Source of the DNA: Bolinopsis microptera
Taxonomy: Eukaryota > Ctenophora > Tentaculata > Lobata > Bolinopsidae
Direction: 5' to 3'
DNA: 64,000 nt
NCBI RefSeq assembly: GCF_026151205.1
Contig: NC_087072.1
Span: forward strand, 21,170,103-21,234,102
Positions 43,433-55,985 of the stretch are shown piece by piece (the stretch's first letter is position 1; each line of letters starts with the position of its first letter). The notes beneath the pieces are model-generated. The model did no database searches. It was given only the letters and a program-made list of their open reading frames with translations, and was not told where the DNA came from. Both the position numbers and the translations under genes were made by a program.

Positions 43433-46400
43433 CTTCATAACCCTCTTCAGTCTCAACCACCCCTCCTCAAGCTCACAGTAGATTGTTTACCTGGGGACCC
43501 CAGGCTATAATGTTCATAAACCGAATAGAGATTAGGCGGAATGACAGGCTGAGCGCCGCCCAGTAATAGATTGTATGATATGCAGCACACTGGAGTAGTA
43601 GCTGCTGCACGATATTATGTTCTTTACAAGTACATACGACACGAGAGTACGGATACATTTGGCTAATGTTAAAATTTATTTTATGATCATCCATTTTTGA
43701 TAGCATAATGATATTGATGTTCAGTGGACACCCTAGTAGCCGGTGTCTTCGGTTCTGAAAGTAGTTCCAACAATAATATCGTATCTGTTAACAGCTATGA
43801 CGGTTGTATCCTGTTTGAATGCCATTTTGGATCCAGCCCATGTTTTGTAATTTTTCACGAATTTATAATTTTGATTGTCGCATGGCCATGGCCATGACGT
43901 TGAAAATTCACGAGATTTCGATATATAAGATTAAATATGAGCAGATGTTTATAGTGCGTTCTGTAAGTATTGCCAGCTGTGCAGGTAACGGATTTCTGAT
44001 GTGATGTTGTCAGAACAAATATGGAGTTATGCGATCATCATATTAACAAATATGTGTAGATTAACTGTCTGCAAATAGAGGTTTTGCCTAGTTGCAAGGA
44101 CCCAGCACCCAATATGTACTATTGGAACAATTTCCTGTGTTCTGTAATGAGTTGCTGTACTACTCTGTAATATAAGTTACTGCACTGGCAGCCGTTTAAC
44201 TAAACACCTCTCCAACAAAGGACAGCCTTCCTGTTGGTGGTGTCTGTACATGCTGCTGCTCCTGTTGAGTCTCTGAACATATACCCACTCCCAGGGTCGG
44301 AAGCTGTGTCCTGAAGTATTTTATTAACCTTTGTAAAGAGAGCTGGTCGCTTTTGTTGTGCTAAGATAAGTAGTACGCTCTCGTTTTGTGATTTATTAAA
44401 CTGTCGCCTTTATCACTTAATAACATTAGTGTTCATTGCTTGCAATGCTGGTCGCAGTATTTATTAAACTTAATAGATATTTATTGTAGTTCAGATTTCA
44501 GAATCTTTACACCTCAATAGCTAGGTATGTACTATGCAGTGCAGCTTGAAAATCTGTAAACCATTCATACTTTAATAGTTATTTAGGTTGCAGGTTGCGG
44601 ATTTAATGTTCTTCCCTACCCTTCGGGAGTTTGTGTCTTTTTGAGCAATATTTTAGTGACAATCAGGGTTTAGTTCAGAGTTAAGGTTAGGGTAAGGTTT
44701 TAGTGTATGATTACTGAATTATGTTTGATCGTACACTTTAACCAGAATCGTGAACGGTTGTAGTTATGGCTCATGGAGAAGGGTTATGGTTTTTATCAAC
44801 TTTACGGTTGAGCATTGTTCTTATCATGATGGCTCTGAGTAAATTTGTACTAATGATCGGAGTACTATGTTCAGTATTTAAATGGCTATGCACGAAACGA
44901 ACTGCTCTTCCGGTTGTTGCAGAGGTTCAATTTATCACTAAATAGATGATCTTCAAGATATGCTAAGGATCGGGTATAAATGGCTATTGACGAAGACATA
45001 GTGACTTTTAAAGATTATGAGTTGTCTTCGTTCTTCTTTTAAAGATATTTGTTTTTCTTCGTAGTGGGAGCTGTGGTCAAAGTGAGTGTGACCACCAAAA
45101 GATAGAACATTGAAGCCCCAAAGAGATTTAGTTTGCTCTTTAAATAAACCTAGCCACGAATTGTGAACAGTTATTGACTATTGTTAACTGTATATAATAG
45201 CAAACTTCGTTTACTATAGATGGGTCTATTTAAGGATCAGCCCAAGACTCAAATTCATAATAAGATATTTATAATAGGTGTACTTGAACCTTGTCTATCT
45301 GAATGTAGCCTTTTATATAACTGTGGTTCAACAATCACTGTAGCTCCTCAGTCATCACATTACATACTCCAGTATATACTATCTCGGTTTCTACTGTCTA
45401 GCCCATTTTGAATCGTGCTCAGTTGAATTTAGAGTTATATAGTATTTTCCCGAGTTATATATTACTTGTAATTCCGGGTACGTTTTACCAACGGCTTTTA
45501 AAGTTTTAAGGTTGATGAGCAACAACGAAAGTTACGGAAGAGGTCAACAGCCTTCAATATCCAATAAAATCAACACCGTTGTCTGAACACCTCCTTTTTT
45601 TGTATTTTCCTTTATTTAATGATGATGAAATTGAACTTAACATAAAAGGCGAACTTTTAGAATATATAATAGTGCGCTTAAGATATTTGTGACATTTCTG
45701 AGATATTTATCCCAAGTCTTGGCATCTTAGTTTCAATCGTCTCAGACGCTTTTAACTAACTTAAACTAACTAACCATCTAGTTACTCAATAAGGAATTGT
45801 TCACACATGACGTATTAACTAAGCGTGCGAGTGCACTGAATCTCATTGTACTGCTCGCTGGAAATCAAAGGTAAAACTAAAATACCAGCGGCATTTGCAT
45901 CTGCTCTCCCTCTCATTAGCACCCGGTCTCTGCAGGCCACTACAATAGATAGTGTACTGTCGGTAACATGGAAACTTTGACATCACCGGGGATTAGCGAC
46001 TCCCATTCTAGTCGAATAGTTAATAGTTATGTGCCTGTTTAGTTATGCGTATATGTGTGTACCCTGCAATATAGTACATACTTGCCTGTATACCCTACAT
46101 GCTCACCTGTATACTGTATACCCTACATACTAGTTAGGGCAAGAATAGAAATTTATGGGACCGTCTGTGAATAAATCCACAACAAAGTTTTCTCTACAAC
46201 TACAGGAAAGTGTTGTCCATAGTCACAGGAACCACCAAAAAAGTGGTAAGACTGAAACTGGTTGAATCTCCTTTTCGAAGAAAATATATTGGGAGTATAG
46301 AGAACTGTAATATAATCAGATATCAATAAACATTCGGAGGCACTGCTCCTAAACAGGTGTCTTGGAGTGATTGTCAAGTCACTGTCAGATGGTTGTCATT

Positions 46401-48375
46401 TCGTGGTCCTGCTGGGAATCTCAGAAATAAAACCATATCGCAGTTTAATGCTCTGAAACCGTGTCAGGTTTGAAACTGACGATTCTAATTTAGGAGTGTA
46501 TGGTTGGTGGCTGGTGCCTGAATAGTGAATGACACAATCAGTTGTGTTGCCAGCATACTGACTGTTAAGATGGATATTTGTCAGTAATTTGTTAGTGGAG
46601 ACGCAGCCGAGACTTCTTATTTGTTTACTGTTCTGCTGTGAACTTGCACATCAGGGAGCATCACTCACCAGAGAGATCAGCTGATGTTCAGCGATAGGGA
46701 GTCAAGGAATCTTCTAAACATGCTCATAAAAAATTTGGTATAATTGAGCAAAAATTGGACCAAATAGTGGCGTGGCTGTCCCGCGGGCGGAGAGTCCGGA
46801 GTCCAAGACCACCTTAACCACTTCAACTCCGGTCCTCTTTGCTTCAGCCATGTCACTACCGTTTTAGCACTGCTTCCGCTCCTGTCAATATAAAGATCAC
46901 TGCTTCATTTCCCCATCTCTACAGCTTCAGCCCACTGTCTTCATAGCTTCATAGCTTCAACCCCAGTTATCAATTATCATAGATTCAACCCCAATTATCA
47001 TAGCTTCTTGACTCTTGCCTAGTCTGTATAATGTATATGTATAATGACAATTTTGTTTGTCTGAATCATTAATTATAATAATATAATACTGATTACAGAA
47101 CCAATTTATATAAAATGATGCACACTGTTACTAGTGTAATTTAACGAGAAGAAGGCTTTCTCCTATTATTATACTGCGAGAGTACGCTTTTCATACGTCT
47201 CACTGTACCTACCAAATAACTGTATATCTGCATAATGTGTCAAATATACTACTACTAATGTGTCAAATACTACTATTTATCGACGGCTACCAAGTATTAG
47301 TAAGTAATAGCGTGTGTTGGCTTGTCTTTGTGAGAACTAATTAGGCCGGACAGAGTAACAATGTATATAAATTATTTGTGATTTATTTGTGACTACTAGC
47401 ATTATAATAGCGAGGACAGAATTGTAATTTTGAATTTATATTTGAGGCAGCGGGCAGCAGTTTTCAATTAAGGTTAACTCACGCAGTTTTGTGTTGCCTG
47501 AAAGACGTGTTTTAAATTTTTAACGATTAATATTTCAACTCTTCATTTTGTTTTTGTCAACTACAAAATATATTGGCTTTGGGCCGATATATACGTTTTC
47601 CGTCCCCGTCCAAGTTAGTGCTACCCGATTTTACAAACACCCTTGTTTTAAACTCTTACCCATGCCCGAGACGTAACTTTTGTTTGAAATGACGATCATA
47701 TCAATATGTTTATTAAAGGAGTCGTTCGTGCTTTTCAAAAATGTCATGCAAATATTGATTGTCTTTTTTAATCATTCAGATGATCTTTGATGTTAAGATG
47801 GTATGGTACTTTTCGTACGTTCGATTAAAAAGTGGTTGAAAAGATCATGCTTGATTAATACTATGTTTGGTCGATCCTATTTATGTATTCTACTCTAGCT
47901 ATGTGTAGGTTTCATTTTTAGCTTTTAAGTAATTATTAAAGTGGAAGAATTAAGAAGCCCCAAATTGTATTGACCTTATATGGTATAGATCAGTCGCCAT
48001 TCTAATAGTTATATGATTCCATTTTGATTTAATACAAAATAAATTTAAGTCTGAATTAAACCTGATACAGAATGTTAGTAAATACTATAGATAAAACTCA
48101 TGACCTCTTCTAATTGATTGGTTTTAGACAGTTTTCAGAGAGGAATTTAGGGCTTCCAACCGTGGAAGGGAAGATGTTTGAAAGAGGATCACTTAAGACT
48201 CCAGGCCGTATCGGTATAGTGGCCGTATATTTGCCAAACCTTATCTCCTAATTTCCAGTTTATATTTTAATAACACCTTAATCGCTGTAACTGTAAGAAT
48301 GAGATACATTTATCCTTCATTTTTAGTTAACTTTGATTTGAACTTAACTTTGAAGGTTGAATGTTGTAAGTAAAT

Positions 48376-48445
48376 AAATACTGAAGCTATGAATTTCAAA
48401 ATGAGTTCCACGGAACTAATTTTGCAATTCATAGCTTCAGTATTT
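48376..48445. repeat. Hairpin with 27-bp arms
   Basis: AAATACTGAAGCTATGAATT is mirrored by AATTCATAGCTTCAGTATTT with one mismatch in the full arms. The loop GAGTTCCACGGAACTA is itself partly palindromic (GTTCC/GGAAC). Confidence 0.92.
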
Positions 48446-50019
48446 ATACACTTATAGCATTTAATCAGGCAGTTTAACAGGCGAGATTAGTTTCGTTAGT
48501 AGCATATCTGTCACACTAGTCGACACAACTTGTTATACAGCCAGGAAACGCTAATTCGTCGAATCTATGTGATCTACATTTGAAGTGAGATGTATCTCAG
48601 TTTACGAACATGTTCATGCATCTCCCGCTCTTAACTCGCCGTTTGTCGCGTCTATCTGATATTTCTTTCCAAATCCAGTTTAGTTAGGGCAAGCATGTCC
48701 ATATTTGTAAAATTTTAAGATGAATCCGATACATCGCCTATCCTCAAAAACTCTTTGCTGTGCCAATAGAGAGATTGTACAAAGTTAATCACAAAAGCTC
48801 AGTCTCTGAATGATTCACATCACCCGTACGCCACCCACCGAGATCTGACAGCTTAATAACTTAAGGGATAAAGATTCTCAATAAAATAACTGCAGTCGCT
48901 AGGAATTAGACACGTTTTCGTCCAGAGTTTTGAGCTATTCTTATTCGATATTTCTTTATGTACATTTTTCAGGCACTACTCAAGCACTCTCGGACGATAG
49001 ATCCCAAAGATAAAAACTTTGTACAACATATACACTTTTATTAACAAATGTTCAATCTCGAAAGCAACAAAAGTTTTAATTTGATGAAGGTCGGTCAACG
49101 TAGTAATATATTATAGTTCATGAAGGACTTAAATTATATGTTTACATTTAAACTATAAATTATATATATATATATTTAAATTATAAATTAAAAGCTCGAA
49201 TTATAGTGAGTTCTCTGTAGTTAAACCCACGCAAGAGGCATACCATCTGGGTTATGGACAAATGAAGCCAGTTTTGGGAATAATTAAATTCATTAATCCT
49301 TATGTGATTATGTAATTGTAATGTTGTCGGCACAGTGGCATTTTGTAACCGATGGTTGCTTGTTAGTTTTGTAACAATGGTTGCTATGGTTACATTCTGT
49401 TTTGTCTCATTCTAAACGTCTCTTTTATTAGGTATAAGCCATCTTGAGCAAGTTCTAGTACAATTTTTGCTAGCGTCAACAGTGCTCAAGGGATATTCAA
49501 CGTGCACATTTGGAATTAACATTGTCACACGCAATGTACACCATGCTTCGTTCCCAGACAAATACAAATTTTGGTGCCTCGAACTTATTAATACTTTGAG
49601 GTATTCTGTTTTGGAGCGAGTAATTGTGAGATTATGTTTCTTGACTTCGTACTTGCTGTTTTAATTTGTCAAATAAATGTTTGTTGTTATGTCATTGAAT
49701 TTTAAAAGCTGAAATGTTCTGTCAAACGAATTTTTGTTGTTACTTCATTGAATTTAAAAAGCTGAAATCCTCTAGAATGGTTTTTGACGAGAACCCCAAA
49801 GGATGATGGTGCGGCGAAGAACGAATTAGTATCGGTGAGTGAAGATATGATTTAAAAAACATAGCGGAATATTGGAAATTGGCTTGCAGGGATGAGGGGT
49901 GGGGTTGCAACTCATAAAAGTCTAAATTGTAAATATGCTGAGTCATAATGTACCACTACTATATTTCCCACCTGTTCGAAAACTTGTTCAAAACTTATAC
50001 TGATAAATTTCAGAATAAG

Positions 50020-50086
50020 ATGGGCTGTAGCCAGTCTAGAAATGCCAAGTACAAACCCCAACAAGATCAGGACCCTAATGATCCAG
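50020..50086 (+). CDS. Candidate first coding exon with N-myristoylation motif
   Basis: The ATG opens 22 codons starting MGCSQSRNAKYKP and ends at CCAG|GTAACG in phase 1. MGCxxS is a classical N-myristoylation signal with an adjacent Cys for palmitoylation, seen at the start of membrane-anchored signalling proteins. Three other short ATG exons to the right also end in phase 1. No downstream exon of such a gene was identified in the window, so the gene and function are unknown. A chance open frame remains possible. Confidence 0.35.
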
Positions 50087-50609
50087 GTAACGCTTGGTAA
50101 CAATATCATTTTACTATTTTTGCCGAGTTTTTGGGGCGGTTTCTTAAAAAAACCCATGGCCATAGTACGTTTTTAACAACAAATTACTTTTCTTAATAGT
50201 AAATTAACAGAAGTAAGAGGCTCTCAGGGTCTGTGTAAAGATAACATACAACAACATATTGTAACTATATAACGAGACGTAAATACTTGTTTAAACGACA
50301 CCGAATTAGAAATCACAATTATATAGAAAATTAGGAAAGTTATATTTGACAGGTTCTCAGACTTCTAAGTTAAAGAGCCAAGCGGTATTAATAGTTGGAA
50401 TTCCACTTCTTCACTGTGCAATTAATTTGTAACTTCAGTTTCTTTAACATTTTGCTGTGAGTTAGTTGGTCAGATTGTTATACTTGAGATAACTGAGCTA
50501 GCTAGGTTGCAATTCGCACCGTGGACTGCTCTAGCGAGTGAGATTCAGGTCCACTTAACCATGATGGAAACAGGGCTATAACTCCTGTATTTTACCTAAG
50601 GTATTATAC

Positions 50610-50896
50610 CAGTGCCGGACAGACGTTACCTGGTAGTAGTAACGTTACCTAGTAGTAGTAGTAGTAACGTTACCTAGTAGTAGTAGTAACGTTACCTAGT
50701 AGTAGTAGGTAACGTTACCTAGTAGTACTAGTAGTAGGTAACGTTACCTAGCTGTAGTAGTAGGTAACGTTACCTAGTAGTAGTAGTAATGTTACCTAGT
50801 AGTAGTAGGTAACGTTACCTAGTAGTAGTAGGTAACGTTACCTAGTAGTAGTAGTAACGTTACCTAGTAGTAGTAGGTAACGTGTGTCCGACACTG
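50610..50896. mobile_element. TIR element filled with GGTAACGTTACC palindromes
   Basis: Inverted ends start CAGTGCCGGACA and end TGTCCGACACTG (19 of 21 bp match). The interior is a tandem array of TAGTAGTAG and the perfect 12-bp palindrome GGTAACGTTACC or its shorter form AACGTTACC, about ten copies. CAGTG ends resemble hAT, but no clear 8-bp target duplication was seen. Confidence 0.8.
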
Positions 50897-51789
50897 TTAT
50901 TAGTATATAACGCTATAGAAACCACAAAGCGTTAACCGTATGTGATGGTACCTATTGGTCGCTAGTGGAGGCAGTAAAATGCCCATTCGATAACTCGACA
51001 GGTAGGTATAGGATATCTTTTAGTATTCACCAGTGTATAGCATGCACTATGCATTTGTAAATCCTACTATTCTACTATTCACAAGTTCAACATATGCATT
51101 ACAGAGCTACTTTTAAAGCTCGAATCTTCTGTTGTAACACTCTATAAAATCCGGTACTAAGCACCGAGACCAGATATATGGGGCCATGTTCACTAAGTTA
51201 ATTAATTAAGCTACGTAAGCATGCTGATACGTCAAAGAGGCGTGTTAAAGGGTGCTAGATATAATGAGATGAAACTAACTAGAAGTTGTGGCATTAGCAC
51301 GACATTAAGCTAACCTCATAGAAGAGCATATTAGGGAAACTGGGAATTATAATGCAGAAATTATCGATAATAAAATGGATGATTATCGATTTAATACGTA
51401 CATCGAGCACTGGCCAGATTGAATTGTTAGCTCCTTATGTTATTTGGAGGACCACAAAAGATAAGCTCATCAGAAGTCTGCTCACTTATGAGGTTCTATC
51501 CTACTTTACCACTAGGCACTACAACTTTACTGTTTACTAGCAGTAGTTATCTTCTAATTTTACTGATATATTTATATAATATATACCAACAAACAAGGCT
51601 TCCCATTCATTATTCGGGGAGTGGGGCCTCTCAGTCTGCCATATACCATGTGCCTTAGTGTCTCATGATGCAGCAGACAAGTTGCCACCACCATCCCCAA
51701 ATGAGTATCAGATTGACGCTACTGAGTACCGTACTAGTAGCACAGTCAATAGTCACGTTTAATTTCGTGTGCTATGCCGATATTACTAT

Positions 51790-52239
51790 TACAGTAAACC
51801 CCGATTTACCGCGGACTTTGGGAAAGGAAAAACTCGCGGTAAATTGGGGTTTGCAGTAGATCGGGGTTTTGTTTTTCGGGTTCAAATCTGTTTAAAGAAG
51901 GGTGGGTAAGGCTTTACTTAAGCTTTACTTAAGCCAATTGAGATCCATAAAAGGGATATTTTTTGATAATCTTAGATAGCTCAGTAATTCAATAGCTCAT
52001 ATCAAAATATTGGAAATTAAATTCAATTGTTGCTGCCTTTGATTAAAAACTGTATCTGTTGTTGAAATCGGATCAGATCATTTCTCATGTAGCGCGAACC
52101 TATTCTTCTCAAACCCAGCTGTGCTAAAAGTAAAAATTTGTTTGGCGAATTTTGAAGAAAAATTCGAGGGAAGAGAAATACCCGCGATAAATCCGGGATT
52201 CCGGTGAATCGTTGCGCGGTAAATCGAGATTTTACTGTA
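51790..52239. mobile_element. pogo/Tigger-like non-autonomous element, 446 bp
   Basis: Element 51792-52237 begins CAGTAAACCCCGATTTACCG and ends CGGTAAATCGAGATTTTACTG, flanked by TA. Additional internal copies of GCGGTAAATTGGGGTTT and TAGATCGGGGTTTTG lie near the left end. It is the same family as the 138-bp copy at 4427-4564. No transposase was seen. Confidence 0.88.
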
Positions 52240-52987
52240 CATGAAAACGAGACCAATAATCGTTCACAAACCTGTCTGCAAAGTGTCTGTCTGTCTGAGA
52301 GCACGTGTCTGTTTGTCGAACGCACGTGGGCACTGGGCCTAACACGCGCACCGCCCAACTTGCAGTGTCGTACAAATGCAGGGTTAGAGAACAGTTACAA
52401 ATTCCGGGAGGTCTGGTTAGTTGTAATTTTACTGCTGTACCCTGTGGTAGTTTTACAATACTCTCCGTTGTAATTATACAGCTGATCGTTCTGACAATGT
52501 TAATTCCTTTTCTATCCTTGATCTTGTTACTTTGTTACTGCAGTAAACAGTTTGAGTCGGCACACACTCGTAGGGGGTTATAAGTCAGTCAAGAAGCTTA
52601 TCAATTCAACATATTCAAGGGCTAGCACCTACATTAATTTTTAGTCTTCGTTAGTCTCGCATGGACAATGAACATGATGTGAAATAAAAGGGATGCAGGA
52701 GGGAGAAGGGGAAATGGTGGAGGGGAGAGGACTTTAATCCACACCACTTTGAGCATGTGTATCCTACCAATCTGAGCATCTTACCATGGCCTCAACATAC
52801 TTTGGACCACGATTTTATCAAGCTTCAATGTTATAGTCGTTCATTATTTGATGAAAGTTTCAAATCAAATCATGGCCCTCCTCCTAGGGGATAAGTTCGG
52901 CAGTTTACAGATCACATGCCATAAGACAAATGTCTTAATGTCAAACACATTGCTTCACTACCGTATAGTAGGGAACCCCCGAACCAG

Positions 52988-53347
52988 TTACCGAAATAGT
53001 TGCTAGGTGATCACCCTAATAACTAAAATAGTTGCTAGGTGATCACCCTAATAACTAAAATAATTTCTAGGTGATCACCTTAGTTAAAGTAACCAACATA
53101 GTTGCTTGTTGATCACCTTAGTTAAAGTAACCAACATAGTTGCTTGTTGATCACCCTAGTAAGTAGTAACCAACATAGTTGCTGCTTGATCACCCTAGTA
53201 AGTAGTAACCAACATAGTTGCTAGGTGATCACCTTAGTTAAAGTAACCAACATAGTTGCTGCTTGATCACCCTAGTAAGTAGTAACTAAAATAGTTGCTA
53301 GGTAATCACCTTAGTTAAAGTAACCGACATAGTTGCTGGTTGATCAA
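52988..53347. repeat. Minisatellite with ATAGTTGCTAGGTGATCACC core
   Basis: About ten copies of a 31-37 bp unit joining (C)ATAGTTGCT, GGTGATCACC (a palindrome) and TAGTTAAAGTAACC or AGTAAGTAGTAACC. Variants are mixed along the array. Confidence 0.93.
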
Positions 53348-53916
53348 CAGAACAGCAGGAACTCTGCTGTATTTTTAACTGTCACTCAATCTGTGACTTG
53401 CGCTGCTTGATACGATTCTTTAACTAGAATTAACTTTTGTAATGTATAGACTTACTCTCTTGCATTAGTAAATATTTTCTCTTATCTTTAGTAGTGCACT
53501 TGTTTGACAGTCCTTTTTGGCGACAAACAAAATGAAACACCATCGCTACAACACCAGCTTAGCTACATATAACGGGGTTTCTACGAACTAGCAGGCTTCA
53601 GCCCCCGCCGGTCACCCTATAAGGCTGTATAATCCACTCAATATGCAGATTTATTATTCACCCGAAACCCTATTTCACGAGAGTAATTCAGCATGTAATT
53701 AAGAAACCTCTCGTTAAAAGTTCTGGTCATTTCATAAAGTATCCTTGAATATCGTGCATATTTTATCCTTACTCCTTCATATTCTGCTGTATTTTTTACT
53801 TGAAAAACTTGTTTTTTTTACAACAGCTTAACAATTGAATCCAAAAAGCAACATCAGCTATGTTTTCTTTGTGATTTCCTCACGCTGCAACAAACTTGCA
53901 CAGCAAAAGAATCGCG

Positions 53917-53947
53917 ATGTCTTTCAGAACCTCCATTTTCAACGACC
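53917..53947 (+). CDS. Candidate alternative first coding exon
   Basis: ATG plus nine codons (MSFRTSIFND) ending at a consensus donor C|GTAAGTGA in phase 1. This is the same phase as the candidates at 50020, 60798 and 63519. Short, so weak by itself. Confidence 0.3.
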
Positions 53948-55563
53948 GTAAGTGAACTTTTTTATTATTCTACTATTAGATCGAGGTGAAAAACTTTACT
54001 GAAGGTGATAATTTAACAATCAAGCTTGATTTAAAGTTAAAGAAAGTACTATCACATTTAGTAGAGGCAACAGTTAATCTTATTGTTAAATTATAACTTT
54101 AGACAGGATCTATCGTTTTCAGAATTACAGTATCTTTTATATGTGTTATGACTACCATGACCATGTTCAAGGATGCTTCGACTGATAAGAGTTTTAATCA
54201 CATCATATATGGAATAATACCCAATGCCACAAATAATTAACATATAGGATCATACTGGTCAGGGTCTCGTGCTGGTCAGGGTTCGCTTGATGACTTAGTA
54301 CACTAAACTGTTGTCCTAATCGCCGCATTGAGCCGATCTTGCAGACAATACCTTGCTATAACTGGCTATTATTGGCTATACCTTGCTATAACTGTATTTA
54401 TATTTCTTTATCTTTTTAAACCTGCTCATTCAGAGAAATGAGACCATATGATGACCACCACGGATTGTAAATCGAACAGCAAAATATGTTCGTATCAACA
54501 AAATATCTACTTTTATCTCCATACCTACTCGATATCATCCGTCACCCAAACAATTGCAAATAATTTGACCAACATTTTCGTGCTAACATTTCTTGAACCC
54601 ATCGCTATTGACGTTAGGCATTACGTCCGTCATTGGCACAGTACCAGTATGATAGCGCAGCTCTAAACAATATTATCGTTATTCGTTACCCTAACCATGT
54701 GCTCACTCGTCAGTGATAAATTCTAGTAAACTCAAATTAACTTTGATAGGAATCAGCTATATTCCCCCAAATGGTTAGTTTTTCATCATCGAATCACCAG
54801 AAAAACGTGAGCTGAGTTGGCAATGGTAATGATTTAACAATTGCTAATTGTCTCGTTTTCACTGGTTCAGTACATATGACAACGGAGCAGGAAACAACTC
54901 ATTACACAAATTACCAGCACTGTTGTATGTGAATTAGCTGGACAATTTCAACGAGAACTGTATTGTTATTATAGACCACTACTACAGTTCCGTGAAACAT
55001 GTAATGTGTTTTCTTTTCTTTTTTCAAACATAGTACATAACAATTTTCTTATTATATGAACTGTAATTAATCAATTATAGATTATCGTGTTTTCTTTTTG
55101 TACTTATTTTTAATGCTTGTAAGAGTTTGCAACCGTCTAAAATTGCGATTAAGCTTTTTATGCTGGATTTTACGTTCGTATGTAACGGAAGGCTAAGTAA
55201 GGCCCCAAGCCGTCTCAAGCACAAAGAATTGGAGAATGGAGATAATAAATTCCGACAAAAGCTCACAACAAAATACAAATGAACTGATTGGCGATCATGT
55301 GTGTCGGTAAGCGGCAGAGTCATAAATAGAAAATACAGATCTCTTTATTTCCTCATTCCAGCGTAATAATTAATGGAAGCATTAGAAGAATCGAACTTGA
55401 TCTACAACACGTGTAAACTTAGGATTGAATAATTAGGATATGCGAATTTACCCTGCCGTTCGTGGAGGAATTGTATTTGTCGAATTTACGCGCTGTTATG
55501 TGGCCGATCAAAGAATAAAAAAATTTTAATAACAGCATTCACTATGTAACTATATGTTACTGT

Positions 55564-55613
55564 CACCAAGATGCAGTTGGGCCTAACCAGCTAGGCCTAA
55601 CTGCATTTTGGTG
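55564..55613. repeat. Hairpin with 22-bp arms
   Basis: CACCAAGATGCAGTTGGGCC pairs with GGCCTAACTGCATTTTGGTG with two mismatches; 6-bp loop. Confidence 0.92.
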
Positions 55614-55800
55614 AGCTAAATGCCATTAGTTTATCTATGTACATCAAGAAAATATATAGCAAAAAATGGAAAGGAACTGACGAAAATCAGATACACGATG
55701 GGAGAGATCAAAACTATCACTTAACTTCAATCTTGCTTAAAATATGGAGCGGTACTGATTCATCAGCCTAATGATCAAGCTCCAGAGGTTGAGTAATGAG

Positions 55801-55985
55801 TACCTTAAGAACAACAAATTTAGTCTACCATAAATTTAGTCAAACTTTTGACTAAAATTGTTGTAAACCAAATTTCATGCTCATTTAGTCTGAAGACTAA
55901 ATTTTTCGGCGACTAATTTTAAAGCAGACTCTGCTTTAAAGTTTGACTAAATTTATGGTAGACTCAATTTTTCGTTCTTAAGGTA
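55801..55985. mobile_element. TA-flanked palindromic MITE, about 181 bp
   Basis: Inverted arms of about 47 bp (starting CCTTAAGAAC and ending GTTCTTAAGG, with the shared core GTCTACCATAAATTTAGTC) lie between two TA dinucleotides. A Tc1/mariner-type MITE fits. The interior has further ATTTAGTC/GACTAAAT pairs. Confidence 0.88.

Larger units (their letters stand above)
42228..50019. other. Long gene-poor stretch
   Basis: No coding segment was supported on either strand; all ORFs are short, lack family features and have noncoding composition. Identified items are a small AT palindrome near 42467-42494, a polypyrimidine array (43331-43432) and a hairpin (48376-48445). Enhancers or long introns of the possible downstream gene cannot be excluded. 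Confidence 0.5.

Noticed and set aside
43861-43950. ATG-rich segment ending TCT|GTAAGT
   Set aside because: Phase 0, unlike the other first-exon candidates, and without any coding signature.
52988-53347. Regularly spaced repeats resembling a CRISPR array
   Set aside because: The spacers are part of the repeat and not unique, unit length varies, and the genome is eukaryotic.
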